Shown: positions 53,688 through 62,174 of the stretch, piece by piece
Numbering within the stretch: the stretch's first letter is position 1
How the letters are laid out: every line of letters starts with the position of its first letter
DNA from: GCA-2401155 sp045047085
GTDB taxonomy: Bacteria > Pseudomonadota > Alphaproteobacteria > Rhizobiales > Rhizobiaceae
Assembly: GCA_045047085.1 (NCBI GenBank)
Contig: JASFYT010000031.1
Coordinates: 7,809-71,808, forward strand
Direction of reading: 5' to 3'
Length of the DNA: 64,000 nt
Made by a program: the position numbers and the translations under genes
The notes under the pieces: generated by a model
What the model was told of the DNA's origin: nothing
What the model saw: the letters and a program-made list of their open reading frames with translations, nothing else
The model's database searches: none

Positions 53688-54851
53688 ATGGCATCGATCG
53701 AAACGCAGAATGTTGGTTCGCATCATAGTGCTCCCCTTGCGCATGAGTCATTTATGGCTGACAGCGTCCTTCCAAGGAACCGCCATACCATTCGGGATAC
53801 ACGTCGACGTGGCCGCGGAGCGGGACTGAATCCATCGAGCCGATATGAGACATTTTCCCGCGATGTATTTGACGACGACTGGCAGACGCTTGATGAACTA
53901 CCGCCATTCAAAACAGAAGTTCAGGTAGAAAACGCACGCACGATCATTGCGAAGAACACATCACCGGATCTTCACTTTGATCGTTCGATCAATCCATATC
54001 GTGGCTGTGAGCATGGGTGTATTTATTGTTATGCGCGACCGACACACGCTTATATGGGGCTTTCTGCGGGGCTTGATTTTGAATCCAAATTGTTTGCAAA
54101 GCCCGGTGCAGCCAAGCTATTGAAACTGGCCCTTTCAAAAAAGAACTATGAGGCAAGGCCTATCGCTATGGGGACCAATACGGACCCGTATCAACCAATT
54201 GAAAAAAAATGGCGTATCACACGGGAAATACTGGAAGTTCTGGAACAGGCAGACCATCCGGTAGCGATTGTTACAAAATCGCATCTGGTGACGCGTGATA
54301 TTGATATTCTTGAGCGAATGGCAACCAAGAATCTTGTTCGGGTAGCAATCTCCATCACTACACTGGATAGGCGTCTGGCACGGGCAATGGAACCACGTGC
54401 AGCAGCACCCGGCCTGCGGTTGAAGACCATTCATCAATTGAGTGAAGCCGGCATTCCAACGTCCGTAATGATTGGTCCGGTCATTCCTGCACTTAGTGAT
54501 CACGAGATGGAGCGTATTTTAGAATCGGCCAAAGCTGCCGGTGCAGATGAGGCTGGATATATTCTGCTGCGCCTGCCCGGTGAAGTAAGCCCTATTTTTC
54601 GCGACTGGCTGCTACGGGAATACCCTGATCGCTACAACAGAGTGTTGGGGCTTCTTCGCTCCATGCGCGGCGGGAAAGATTATAATGCCGAGTTTGGTGA
54701 ACGTATGCGGGGTGATGGGCCTTATGCATGGCAGATCAGGCGGCGTTTTGAAATTGCCTGTAAAAGGTTAAAGCTCAACCGTGACAGGCATCAACTTAAT
54801 ACTAATTTGTTCCAGTCACCCATGAATAATACGCAACTTAGTTTGTTCTAA
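53688..54851 (+). CDS. PA0069-like radical SAM protein
   Basis: A 387-residue radical SAM protein of the PA0069/SplB-like group. SINPYRGCEHGCIYCYARPTH carries the CxxxCxxC cluster motif, followed by TNTDPYQPIEKKWRITREILEVL and SITTLDRRLARAMEPRAAAPGLRLKTI. Family members are sometimes called Rv2578c-like or spore-photoproduct-lyase-like, but no reaction is established. ATG 53688 has AAGGAGAAATATT upstream; the open frame from 53598 lacks similarity. rnhB follows after about 90 bases. Confidence 0.9.
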   Translation: MASIETQNVGSHHSAPLAHESFMADSVLPRNRHTIRDTRRRGRGAGLNPSSRYETFSRDVFDDDWQTLDELPPFKTEVQVENARTIIAKNTSPDLHFDRSINPYRGCEHGCIYCYARPTHAYMGLSAGLDFESKLFAKPGAAKLLKLALSKKNYEARPIAMGTNTDPYQPIEKKWRITREILEVLEQADHPVAIVTKSHLVTRDIDILERMATKNLVRVAISITTLDRRLARAMEPRAAAPGLRLKTIHQLSEAGIPTSVMIGPVIPALSDHEMERILESAKAAGADEAGYILLRLPGEVSPIFRDWLLREYPDRYNRVLGLLRSMRGGKDYNAEFGERMRGDGPYAWQIRRRFEIACKRLKLNRDRHQLNTNLFQSPMNNTQLSLF

Positions 54852-54942
54852 GGTCTGTATCTGATTTCTCCATACCTAGTTCGCCGCAATTGAATTGGGT
54901 ATGGGGCTTGCAGAGAGTCGGAGTTTGGTGAAGCATCGCCCT

Positions 54943-55602
54943 ATGCCCCAATCATCAAACACCGATTCTCTGCCCTTATTCAAACTGCCTGACGGGCCTA
55001 ATTTTCTTTTCGAAGAAAGACTGGGCACAATGGGGCATTGGCCGGTCGCAGGGGTCGATGAGGCCGGACGCGGACCTCTCGCGGGCCCGGTTGTGGCGGC
55101 TGCGGTTATATTGGATGTGAATAATATTCCTGACGGTATCAACGATTCAAAAAAACTCTCTGCCGGCAAGCGTGAAACAATATTTGATCAAATCATGCTC
55201 ACATCTCTTGTTGCGTGGTCAGCCTCCCCAGCCAAAGAGATCGATGGGATCAATATACGTCAAGCAACACTTGCAGCGATGGTGCGTTCTGTTCATTCTC
55301 TATCTTTAGTGCCGAAATATGTATTGGTGGATGGCCACGATGTGCCGGAGCCGATATCAGGTATAGGGGAAGCGCTCATCAAAGGAGATGCACGATCTCT
55401 TTCAATCGCCGCAGCTTCTATTGTCGCAAAGGTCATTCGTGACCGTATGATGGTGCAGGCAGAGATCGAGTATCCGGGTTATGGCTTTGCCAAACATAAG
55501 GGCTATGGCACCAAAGCACACCGCGAGGCCATTCATATTCTGGGGCCCTGTTCTCTCCACAGAAAGAGCTTTGAACCGGTGAAGAGCCTGCTTGGCTTAT
55601 AG
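54943..55602 (+). CDS. rnhB: Ribonuclease HII
   Basis: About 219 residues. The first catalytic pair is in AGVDEAGRGPLAGPVVAAAVIL (D and E), then INDSKKLSAGKRE, LVDGHDVP (Asp) and IKGDARSLSIAAASIVAKVIRDRMM (Asp and the SIAAASI-AK signature), with HKGYGTKAH. It removes ribonucleotides from DNA and RNA primers. Start is uncertain: ATG 54943 (MPQSSNTDSLPLF) looks like family starts, but ATG 54901 and GTG 54928 (GGAG four bases before) are in frame. A bidirectional terminator follows. Confidence 0.94.
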   Translation: MPQSSNTDSLPLFKLPDGPNFLFEERLGTMGHWPVAGVDEAGRGPLAGPVVAAAVILDVNNIPDGINDSKKLSAGKRETIFDQIMLTSLVAWSASPAKEIDGINIRQATLAAMVRSVHSLSLVPKYVLVDGHDVPEPISGIGEALIKGDARSLSIAAASIVAKVIRDRMMVQAEIEYPGYGFAKHKGYGTKAHREAIHILGPCSLHRKSFEPVKSLLGL

Positions 55603-55606
55603 ACAA

Positions 55607-55637
55607 AAAAATGCCCGCTACATGGTACGGGCATTTT
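55607..55637. terminator. Bidirectional terminator between rnhB and atpF
   Basis: AAAATGCCCG (55608-55617) and CGGGCATTTT (55628-55637) form a stem of about 10 bp flanked by A- and T-runs, with a 10-base loop. Placed 5 bases after the rnhB stop and 24 bases beyond the atpF stop on the other strand, it can end both transcripts. Confidence 0.85.
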
Positions 55638-55660
55638 AAATATACAATTTTGATCGGCGA

Positions 55661-56143
55661 TTAATGCAGTTTTGATTTTACTTCTGCAATGCCTTGTGAG
55701 ATCAGATCGCTGGCGGTTTTACCGATGACCTTGCTGCCGATGATTTGTTCGGCCGCGGCCATGGCCACGTCAATTGCTGAAGAGCGAACTTCGGTCAAGG
55801 CTTGAGCCTCGGCTTGTTTGATCTTTTGCTCGGCAACGATTGTGCGACGTTCCACGAACTCTTCCATTTTTCTGGCTGCATCCAAAGACAGAGCATCAGC
55901 TTCGCGTTTGGCTGCAGCAATGATGCTCTCGGCTTCTTTTTCAGCTTCTTTGCGTTTGCGCTGATATTCGGCCAGCAAAACTTGCGCTTCTTCGCGCAGT
56001 TTGCGGGCTTCGTCCAGATCGCCACGTATTTTATCAGCACGATCATCCAAATTTTTGGTGATCATTCCAGGTAGCTTGATATAGACCATGCCGGCCAGAA
56101 AGAAGAAAAGAGCAACGGTGGCCCAAAAGGTAGCGTCCATCAT
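55661..56143 (-). CDS. atpF: ATP synthase F0 subunit b
   Basis: A 160-residue stator subunit: one N-terminal transmembrane helix (DATFWATVALFFFLAGMVYIKLP) followed by a long charged coiled coil (NLDDRADKIRGDLDEARKLREEAQVLLAEYQRKRKEAEKEAE in pieces) and a short C-terminal amphipathic end. Together with b' it forms the peripheral stalk. Last gene of the atpI-B-E-F'-F operon, 7 bases after b'. F1 genes are elsewhere in the genome, as usual in alphaproteobacteria. Confidence 0.95.
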   Translation of the reverse strand: MMDATFWATVALFFFLAGMVYIKLPGMITKNLDDRADKIRGDLDEARKLREEAQVLLAEYQRKRKEAEKEAESIIAAAKREADALSLDAARKMEEFVERRTIVAEQKIKQAEAQALTEVRSSAIDVAMAAAEQIIGSKVIGKTASDLISQGIAEVKSKLH

Positions 56144-56149
56144 ATTTTC

Positions 56150-56704
56150 CTATTTACCTGCTGCCGAGATTGCTTTTGTAATCTCAGCTTTGGTCAATTT
56201 CCCGCCGATCAGTTCTTTGACGATTGTCTCTGCAGTATCAGCTGCAATCGTACCAACTTCAGCCAAGGCTGCAGTCTTGATCTTGGTAATTTTTGCTTCC
56301 GCCTGAGAAAGCTTCTTGGCCAAATCTTCTTCAACCTTGCTGCGCTGGGTATCGGCTTCGGCTTTTGCCTTATCCTTTGCCTGTTGGGCAATGGCGTGGG
56401 CATTCTGCTTTGCTTCGGCCAGTTCCTGCTCATAGGCAGCATGGGCCTGATCAGACTCGTCCTTTAGACGCTGAGCCTCATCAAGGTCCTGTGAAATGCG
56501 ATCCTTGCGTGTTTCCAGAATGCTGGAAATGCGCGGAAGTACAATCCGTGCCATGAGGAAATAGAACAAGCCAAACGTGATCGCCAACCATAACAACTGG
56601 GAGGCAAAATAGGTCGGATCAAACGGCGGAAAATTTCCACCGCTCTCTTTACCAGCGCCATGCGCTGCATCACTTGTTGCAGCGAGTGCTTTGCTTACAA
56701 ACAT
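56150..56704 (-). CDS. ATP synthase F0 subunit b'
   Basis: A 184-residue second b-type subunit. A cytosolic or periplasmic Ala/Gly-rich leader (SKALAATSDAAHGAGKESGGNFPPFDPTYFASQ in pieces) precedes one helix (LLWLAITFGLFYFLMARIVLP) and a coiled coil (SSILETRKDRISQDLDEAQRL...). The FPPFD.T.F.SQLLWL pattern distinguishes b' of alphaproteobacteria from b. GAAGGAGGGGCTT precedes ATG 56704, a strong binding site. An imperfect hairpin lies between it and atpE. Confidence 0.94.
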   Translation of the reverse strand: MFVSKALAATSDAAHGAGKESGGNFPPFDPTYFASQLLWLAITFGLFYFLMARIVLPRISSILETRKDRISQDLDEAQRLKDESDQAHAAYEQELAEAKQNAHAIAQQAKDKAKAEADTQRSKVEEDLAKKLSQAEAKITKIKTAALAEVGTIAADTAETIVKELIGGKLTKAEITKAISAAGK

Positions 56705-56728
56705 AAGCCCCTCCTTCGAAAGGGAATC

Positions 56729-56752
56729 CGAGCGTTACATATGTTACGCCCG
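56729..56752 (-). repeat. Hairpin between atpE and atpF' (b')
   Basis: An imperfect inverted repeat of about 10 bp with a 4-base loop, which on the minus-strand RNA reads CGGGCGTAAC-ATAT-GTAACGCTCG (one mismatch, one G-U pair). It is 20 bases after the atpE stop and 25 bases before the b' start. No T-run follows. It may protect or process the atpE 3' end and so help make more c subunit than b or b'. Confidence 0.45.
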
Positions 56753-56771
56753 AAAATATTGATTGCTGGGA

Positions 56772-56999
56772 TTAAACAGCAAAGAGAAGGAGAAGGGCGA
56801 TAAGCAATGAGAAAATTCCGAGAGCTTCTGTCACCGCAAAGCCGAAGATCAAGCGACCGAACTGGCCGTCTGCTGCGGATGGGTTGCGAAGAGCGCCGGA
56901 AAGAAAGTGGCCGAACAATGTGCCAAGGCCAACGCCAGCGCCGCCCATTCCAACACATGCAATGCCTGCACCGATCAATTTTGCTGCATCTGCTTCCAT
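56772..56999 (-). CDS. atpE: ATP synthase F0 subunit c
   Basis: A 75-residue two-helix proteolipid. KLIGAGIACVGMGGAGVGLGTLFG is the first glycine-rich helix, the polar loop is ALRNPSAADGQ, and the second helix has the proton-carrying glutamate in FAVTEALGIFSLLIALLLLF (Glu about residue 59). The glycine pattern is compatible with a c-ring of ordinary size. ATG 56999 with GGAATATTATC upstream; separated from atpB by 50 bases. Confidence 0.97.
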   Translation of the reverse strand: MEADAAKLIGAGIACVGMGGAGVGLGTLFGHFLSGALRNPSAADGQFGRLIFGFAVTEALGIFSLLIALLLLFAV

Positions 57000-57049
57000 G
57001 ATAATATTCCTTTTACTTGGTTTGATTCTTAGAATTGAATTTCAGTTAA

Positions 57050-57802
57050 TTAGTGTGAGGGATGAATTGCATCGTTGAGATACATGCAAGTCAAGATTGC
57101 GAATACATAGGCCTGCAAGAATGCGACCAAGAACTCCAGCGCGGTTAATGCCACGGTGAAAGCAATCGGCAGGAGAGCCAGCACGAAACCACCAGCCCCC
57201 ATTGTTGCGATCATAGAGACAGCGAAACCTGCAAAAACTTTCAGTGTGATGTGTCCAGCCAACATGTTTGCGAACAAACGTACGGAGAGGCTGATTGGGC
57301 GCGAAACGAAGGACAGAACTTCAATGAATACAATCACAGGAACCAGCGCCCCTGGAACACCTTGCGGCACAAATAATTTAAAGAAGCCCAGCCCGTTTTT
57401 CATCAGACCGTAAATGATCACTGTACCGATCACCATGACGGCGAAGGCGGCAGTGATGACAATATGCGTCATTACCGTGAAGAAGTACGGGAACATTCCA
57501 AAGAGATTCGAGACCAGAATGAACAAAAAGAGCGAGAACACCATGGGAAAGAACTTCATTCCCTCGCTGCCTGCACTATCTCGAAGCAGGTTGGCCACAA
57601 ATTCGAAGCACATCTCCGATATGGACTGTAACCTGCCGGGGATAAGCCCGCGACCATTGGTCGACAGAATCAAAAACCCTGCGGAAAAGGCAACTGTGAG
57701 CGCCATGAATAGGGCTGAATTGGTAAAAGACAGATCAACGCCGCCCACTTCGAGTGGGATCAACTTAACAATCTGAAACTGGTGGATAGGATCGTTTGCC
57801 AC
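57050..57802 (-). CDS. atpB: ATP synthase F0 subunit a
   Basis: A 250-residue membrane subunit forming the proton half-channels. Key helix: LSFVSRPISLSVRLFANMLAGH holds the essential Arg in SVRLFANM; FLQAYVFAILTCMYLNDAIHPSH closes the protein. The N-terminal HQFQIVKLIPL is typical of alphaproteobacteria. The start is GTG 57802, with AAGGATATCAG upstream. Second gene of the operon, after atpI. Confidence 0.96.
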   Translation of the reverse strand: MANDPIHQFQIVKLIPLEVGGVDLSFTNSALFMALTVAFSAGFLILSTNGRGLIPGRLQSISEMCFEFVANLLRDSAGSEGMKFFPMVFSLFLFILVSNLFGMFPYFFTVMTHIVITAAFAVMVIGTVIIYGLMKNGLGFFKLFVPQGVPGALVPVIVFIEVLSFVSRPISLSVRLFANMLAGHITLKVFAGFAVSMIATMGAGGFVLALLPIAFTVALTALEFLVAFLQAYVFAILTCMYLNDAIHPSH

Positions 57803-57855
57803 CTGATATCCTTCTTTATTCTGCGTCTTGCACTGGTTGTTACCAGATTATCGCA

Positions 57856-58236
57856 TCATTCATCTTCATTTCGCTCTTTCGTATCGGCCTTGCTGCCAGG
57901 ACGCAAGGCCCTATTTTCAGCTACCAATCCTGCAGAACGCATTACATTCAATACACCGGCACAAAACCCGAGGAGCAAAAATAGAATCATTGCCCATGGC
58001 GTTGTGCCAAAAAATTGATCAATCGCCCAGCCCAAACCTGCTCCAACCAGAATTGCCGCCACAAAATCGGTGGACAAACGGATGGCATAGGAAAAGCCAG
58101 TAGCATCGGTATTTCGTCTTCCGGGCTCTATATCGTCCTTGCGCCGTGATTTTAACTCACGTTGAAGGGATTCGAGACGATTACCCAGTTGATCCTTGGT
58201 TCCATTTTTGTCGGGTTTTTGGCTATTCTTGGCCAA
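57856..58236 (-). CDS. atpI: ATP synthase assembly protein AtpI
   Basis: A 126-residue protein with a basic, charged N-terminus, then the AtpI/AtpZ core: GFSYAIRLSTDFVAAILVGAGLGWAIDQFFGTTPW (in pieces) and PWAMILFLLLGFCAGVLNVMR, giving two transmembrane helices, and a charged tail. It assists c-ring assembly or magnesium/proton handling. The start is a TTG at 58236 with AAAGGAATTTATCGC before it; no ATG fits. First gene of the F0 operon, 64 bases from the promoter. Confidence 0.9.
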   Translation of the reverse strand: MAKNSQKPDKNGTKDQLGNRLESLQRELKSRRKDDIEPGRRNTDATGFSYAIRLSTDFVAAILVGAGLGWAIDQFFGTTPWAMILFLLLGFCAGVLNVMRSAGLVAENRALRPGSKADTKERNEDE

Positions 58237-58299
58237 GCGATAAATTCCTTTGAAAGGTTCATCAAAAACACGAGAGGTTCGGTCTCTAAGATCGCGCGA

Positions 58300-58328
58300 A
58301 ACATAGGTTCACAGCCCCCAAGTGTCAA
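58300..58328 (-). promoter_or_regulatory. Sigma70-type promoter of the atp F0 operon
   Basis: On the minus strand TTGACA (58328-58323) is followed after exactly 17 bases by TATGTT (58305-58300), about 63 bases upstream of the atpI start. This is the best consensus match I found in the window. A short inverted repeat ACGAC-TTAG-GTCGT (58340-58353) lies directly upstream of the -35 and might bind a regulator. Confidence 0.75.
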
Positions 58329-58456
58329 GCATTTGCAGTACGACTTAGGTCGTGTTCCAACATAAAAATGCAGATTGTTTTCGCAGTGCGACAATGCGCC
58401 TAGCACAAAGCGGTAGAAACAAGCAAATTTCCAGTGAAACAGGCCTGATTCTGGTT

Positions 58457-59692
58457 CTAGCTCCAGCCGCCATTCTTGGTGCGATAAAAGACATGGAGGC
58501 CGATTTTTCCGACTTTTTTCATCTTTTTTGCCCATTTTGGGCTTACATAAATGGCGTGATAATGGGTGGATGAGCCGACCTGGGGAAACCAGATGCGTCC
58601 AGCACTGGTTTCAGTCGCGATATGTCTGGCCACGCTCCAGAGTTTTTTATTCCTCACACGATCACGGATGCGGTCGCAAGCAAAAGAGAACTGGCAACGA
58701 TTGCGCCAGTTTTTATTCTGGTAGACAACACCACATATCGATTTTGGGTAAGCCGGATTTTTGACGCGGTTAAGAATAACCTGGGCCACGGCCGCCTGCC
58801 CGCGCACTGGTTCGCCGCGTGCTTCAAAATAAATACCTTCGGCCAGACATTTTTGCTGGCGCTTGGAATAGGCATTTTTGGGCAGATATCCGCTTGCCCA
58901 TTTGTGATCGTCTTTGCTCAACTTCGGCAAGAGCGCCAGCGGCGCCGTTGTTTTTAACACAGCTGCAAACGGAGAGCGTTCCAGCTCAGGTTCGGCAGCG
59001 TAGGCAAAGACGGAACTTTCTGATTCTTTCACAAGCTTTGCAATCATGACCGGAAGATTTGGATTGATATTTGATTTAGCAGAATTTTTTGAATGAAAAA
59101 CCGAGGCAATCTTCAAAGCTTCCTGATGAGATTTGGGTTTTACAAATGCCAATTCAAGCTTTTTGCTGCGATTGAGGCCTTCAAGCATGCTTTGACGCTG
59201 GAGAACCGACCCGGCCGAAAAATGTACTGGCGCGGATTTCGCAGTTATGGAAACAACGCGACCACCCTTGAGGGAACGATTGATTTTCTGTGGCACCCGC
59301 TCGGTCTTTACACCCAATTGGATGGACCGCTTCACGGGTCTGGTATGCTCAGCTATATTAGAAACCGATCCGGTAACCGTATGATCGAGGGCAGATAACT
59401 GGACGGTTTTACCCGTGATAAAAGCAGAAGCAAGAATGGTCTCACCGGGAGCTTCCTCAATGTGTGCCATCCAGCGGTTGGAGGCGTCTCTGCTCGCAAC
59501 GTCCTGAAATGCTATCGCATTGGGGAAACCGAAAAACATGCCGCCAGCGGCAAGCAATGGAAATACGAATTTCTTTGCCCGCTGCTGCCAGCAGGGAGAA
59601 ACAAGATGGGAAGTACGCAAAACTCTACTCCACAGGTATGACGTATTTGGCCGATGGGACCAAACGAACTGAACTATCTTAGGAATGACCAT
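58457..59692 (-). CDS. SleB-type cell wall hydrolase
   Basis: A 411-residue protein. An N-terminal hydrophobic segment (FVFPLLAAGGMFFGFPNAIAF, about residues 42-62) may be a signal-anchor after a long basic start. The middle is low-complexity and basic. The C-terminal hydrolase domain (about 280-411) has CLAEGIYFEARGEPVRGQAAVAQVILNR (catalytic Glu), YPKSICGVVYQN, CQFSFACDR and GSSTHYHAIYVSPKW, matching SleB/CwlJ domains. Rhizobial genomes place it beside the atp operon. It likely cleaves peptidoglycan during growth. Start ATG 59692 is the longest; shorter starts cannot be excluded. Confidence 0.9.
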   Translation of the reverse strand: MVIPKIVQFVWSHRPNTSYLWSRVLRTSHLVSPCWQQRAKKFVFPLLAAGGMFFGFPNAIAFQDVASRDASNRWMAHIEEAPGETILASAFITGKTVQLSALDHTVTGSVSNIAEHTRPVKRSIQLGVKTERVPQKINRSLKGGRVVSITAKSAPVHFSAGSVLQRQSMLEGLNRSKKLELAFVKPKSHQEALKIASVFHSKNSAKSNINPNLPVMIAKLVKESESSVFAYAAEPELERSPFAAVLKTTAPLALLPKLSKDDHKWASGYLPKNAYSKRQQKCLAEGIYFEARGEPVRGQAAVAQVILNRVKNPAYPKSICGVVYQNKNWRNRCQFSFACDRIRDRVRNKKLWSVARHIATETSAGRIWFPQVGSSTHYHAIYVSPKWAKKMKKVGKIGLHVFYRTKNGGWS

Positions 59693-59830
59693 AAATAATT
59701 AACCTTGAGGAACAGTTAAGCGATCATTTCCAGAAAGTTAAAATTGGAAAATCTCCCCGCAGCGAAACTCAATGCAGGTGAAATTTGGCATCATTATGCT
59801 CTAATTGTGGAGACGTAAAATTTCAGATAA

Positions 59831-61258
59831 TTAATTGTTGCGTCGCTTCCTGTTTGCGAAAGGGTTTTCGCTTTTGCGCATATACAGGCGGATTGGTGTG
59901 CCGAACAAATCGAATTCTTTGCGCAATTCATTGACCATATAGCGGCTGTATGAAGTTGGCAGGGAATCAGGTTTGGAACATGACACAGAAAATGTCGGCG
60001 GGCGGCTTTTGGCCTGAGTAATATAACGCAATTTGATACGGCGACCCGACGCTGCTGGCGGTGGGTGATGATACAATATGCCCGATAGCCAACGGTTAAG
60101 CGGGGCCGTCGGGATGCGGCGGTTCCATGTCTTATGAACGTCCAGAACGGCGGCCATGAGCTTATCAATGCCCTCGCCTGTCTCGGCGGAAACCGGAATG
60201 ACCTTAAGACCCTTTACCTGCGAGAGATGACGGGCGGCTTTTTCGTGCATTTCTTTTAGGACTGCCTGACGATCCTCAATCAGATCCCATTTGTTCAAAG
60301 CGATGACCGGTGCGCGGCCCTCGCGAATGATCAGATCGGTAATCTGCAAATCCTGTTTTTCAAATGGAATGGTTACATCCAAAACGATGATCACAACTTC
60401 GGCAAATTGCACAGCACGAAGTCCATCGGATACGGAAAGCTTTTCAAGCTTGCCCTGCATCTTGGCTTTTTTGCGCATTCCGGCTGTGTCGTGAAGTTGA
60501 AGCTGCCGGCCACGCCATTCCCAATCCACTGAAATTGAATCGCGTGTGATGCCAGCCTCAGGGCCTGTTAACATGCGGTCTTCGCCAATCATCTCGTTGA
60601 TTAGCGTCGATTTACCCGCGTTAGGCCTGCCAACGATTGCAATTTTCATGGGCTTGGTGTTGTCGTAAGCGAGTTCTTCCTCGCCCTCTTCAAAGCCTTC
60701 GGGCAGTTCGTCCTCACCATCATCAGCCTCGATTGGTGCTGGTTTGGGTGGGAAGGCTACTTCCTCGCCTACCTTATCAAGGATTGCCTGATAGAGATCG
60801 CTCATGCCAATGCCGTGTTCGGCGGAAACTGGCACTGGATCGCCAAAGCCAAGCCGGTAAGCGTCATAATATCCGCTCTCGCCGACTTTGCCTTCCATCT
60901 TGTTGGCAACCAAAACGATGGGCGTTTCAGTTTTGCGCAGAATTTGAGCAAAGCTTTTATCAGCAGGAACAATACCGCTTCGCGCGTCAACCAGAAACAA
61001 GCAGAGATCAGCTTCTTCAATTGCCAAATCGGTCTGTTCACGCATGCGGCCCTGCAGGCTTTCTTCATCCGCATCTTCAAGACCGGCTGTATCAATGATC
61101 TTAAAGCGCAAATCACCGAGGCGTGCATCGGCCATGCGGCGATCGCGGGTAACCCCGGGCGTATCATCGACTATTGCAAGCCGCTTACCGACCAGTCGGT
61201 TAAACAGAGTCGACTTGCCCACATTGGGACGACCAATGATGGCGACTGTGAAACTCAT
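59831..61258 (-). CDS. der: Ribosome-associated GTPase Der (EngA)
   Basis: A 475-residue protein with two tandem GTPase domains and a KH-like C-terminal domain. First G1 is IIGRPNVGKSTLFNRLVGKR, second is IVGRPNAGKSTLINEMIGED; DTPGVTRDR and HDTAGMRKKAK are the switch regions, NKMEG and NKWD the G4 motifs. A Glu/Asp-rich linker (EADDGEDELPEGFEEGEEE) joins the two domains. Essential for 50S assembly. Upstream lies a repeat element (61277-61357) and the YfgM-like gene. Confidence 0.97.
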   Translation of the reverse strand: MSFTVAIIGRPNVGKSTLFNRLVGKRLAIVDDTPGVTRDRRMADARLGDLRFKIIDTAGLEDADEESLQGRMREQTDLAIEEADLCLFLVDARSGIVPADKSFAQILRKTETPIVLVANKMEGKVGESGYYDAYRLGFGDPVPVSAEHGIGMSDLYQAILDKVGEEVAFPPKPAPIEADDGEDELPEGFEEGEEELAYDNTKPMKIAIVGRPNAGKSTLINEMIGEDRMLTGPEAGITRDSISVDWEWRGRQLQLHDTAGMRKKAKMQGKLEKLSVSDGLRAVQFAEVVIIVLDVTIPFEKQDLQITDLIIREGRAPVIALNKWDLIEDRQAVLKEMHEKAARHLSQVKGLKVIPVSAETGEGIDKLMAAVLDVHKTWNRRIPTAPLNRWLSGILYHHPPPAASGRRIKLRYITQAKSRPPTFSVSCSKPDSLPTSYSRYMVNELRKEFDLFGTPIRLYMRKSENPFANRKRRNN

Positions 61259-61276
61259 AATTGTGCTTCTTTCTTT

Positions 61277-61357
61277 CTCACGGCGTATCCTCGCTTTGCT
61301 CGGGCCTGCGAAACGCGGCGCATTAGCGCCGGGCAGCTCTTCGCTGCCTCTACGGCC
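61277..61357. repeat. Intergenic inverted-repeat element, copy A
   Basis: An about 80-base GC-rich element beginning CTCACGG and containing the hairpins GGCGC-ATTA-GCGCC (61317-61330) and GGCAGC-TCTTC-GCTGCC (61332-61348). It aligns over its length with a second copy at 63178-63265, at roughly three-quarters identity by eye. It fills the gap between the YfgM-like gene and der. It is non-coding and could act as a terminator or processing signal. Confidence 0.6.
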
Positions 61358-61373
61358 AGTTAAGCGGGACTAA

Positions 61374-62045
61374 CTAGTTAGCCTTAGTGATGCCTTTGCC
61401 GGCAAGTAATTTCAGCATGACATCAGCTCTAGAGCGTGTGCCTGCGGTGGATTGCGCATCATCAAGGATTGCCTGAAACCATTTATAGGCATCTGGCAAT
61501 TTGTTGGCTTTCCATGCAGCAAGGCCCAACCCCTCCCGGGCAGAATGACGAAACGGTTCGCCGCCCTCTGCCAGAGCGCCAAGGCGTTTTGTTACATCTT
61601 CAATACTGCCAGAATCAACCAGCAAAAGACCTGCGCGCAACTGAGCTACGCTTTGTAAAGTCGCGTCAAAGCTGCTGTCTGCTGCAATTTTATCAAAGGC
61701 TGCGACTGCTTCGCTAACATCGCCACGTTTTGCAAATTCAGAAGCGATCCGCAACTGCGCCAATGCAGGATATTGCCCGGAGCCAGATGTACTCAGCGCT
61801 TCGAGGTTTTTGATTGCCTCATCGTGCTTGCCATCATTGGATAATGCGATGGCTGCCATGAATTTATCACCGGAAGCTGCTGACTGTCCGTCAGTGTAGC
61901 TTTGCCAGCCGCGCGATGCAGCAGTAACCACCACGATCGAAACCGCAACGCCCATGATAACCCATTTATATCTTTTCCAGAGGCTTTCCATGCGGTCCTG
62001 CCGCATTTCTTCATTGACCTCGCGAATAAACTGATCGTCTTCCAT
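61374..62045 (-). CDS. YfgM-like membrane-anchored TPR protein
   Basis: A 223-residue protein: N-terminal FIREVNEEMRQDRMESLWKRYKW, one transmembrane helix (VIMGVAVSIVVVTAASRGWQ), then a periplasmic TPR_21-type domain (AIALSNDGKHDEAIKNLEAL, YPALAQLRIASEFAKRGDVSEAVAAF). This is the YfgM layout; YfgM works near the Sec translocon and BamB in E. coli. Here der follows but no bamB is between them. I use ATG 62045 (MEDDQFI); the frame reaches 62123. Confidence 0.88.
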   Translation of the reverse strand: MEDDQFIREVNEEMRQDRMESLWKRYKWVIMGVAVSIVVVTAASRGWQSYTDGQSAASGDKFMAAIALSNDGKHDEAIKNLEALSTSGSGQYPALAQLRIASEFAKRGDVSEAVAAFDKIAADSSFDATLQSVAQLRAGLLLVDSGSIEDVTKRLGALAEGGEPFRHSAREGLGLAAWKANKLPDAYKWFQAILDDAQSTAGTRSRADVMLKLLAGKGITKAN

Positions 62046-62174
62046 TAAATTCTCAATCCGGATTGGTAAAACTGTAGTTTGGTCATGCAATCTGTCGCAA
62101 ATTGCGACGATTTGGCCAGTCAATCTTAGTGGTTGGCTTTGTTGTTGGGTGCCTTGTAGCCGAATTCATACCCT

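Noticed and set aside
58247..58270. Second FNR-like site before atpI
   Set aside because: The TTGA and TCA half-sites are separated by eight bases, not six, so it does not fit the FNR/FixK spacing.
59693..59830. CtrA box or small RNA in the SleB-der gap
   Set aside because: TTAA motifs are present but 13 bases apart rather than 7, and I see no hairpin with a T-run.
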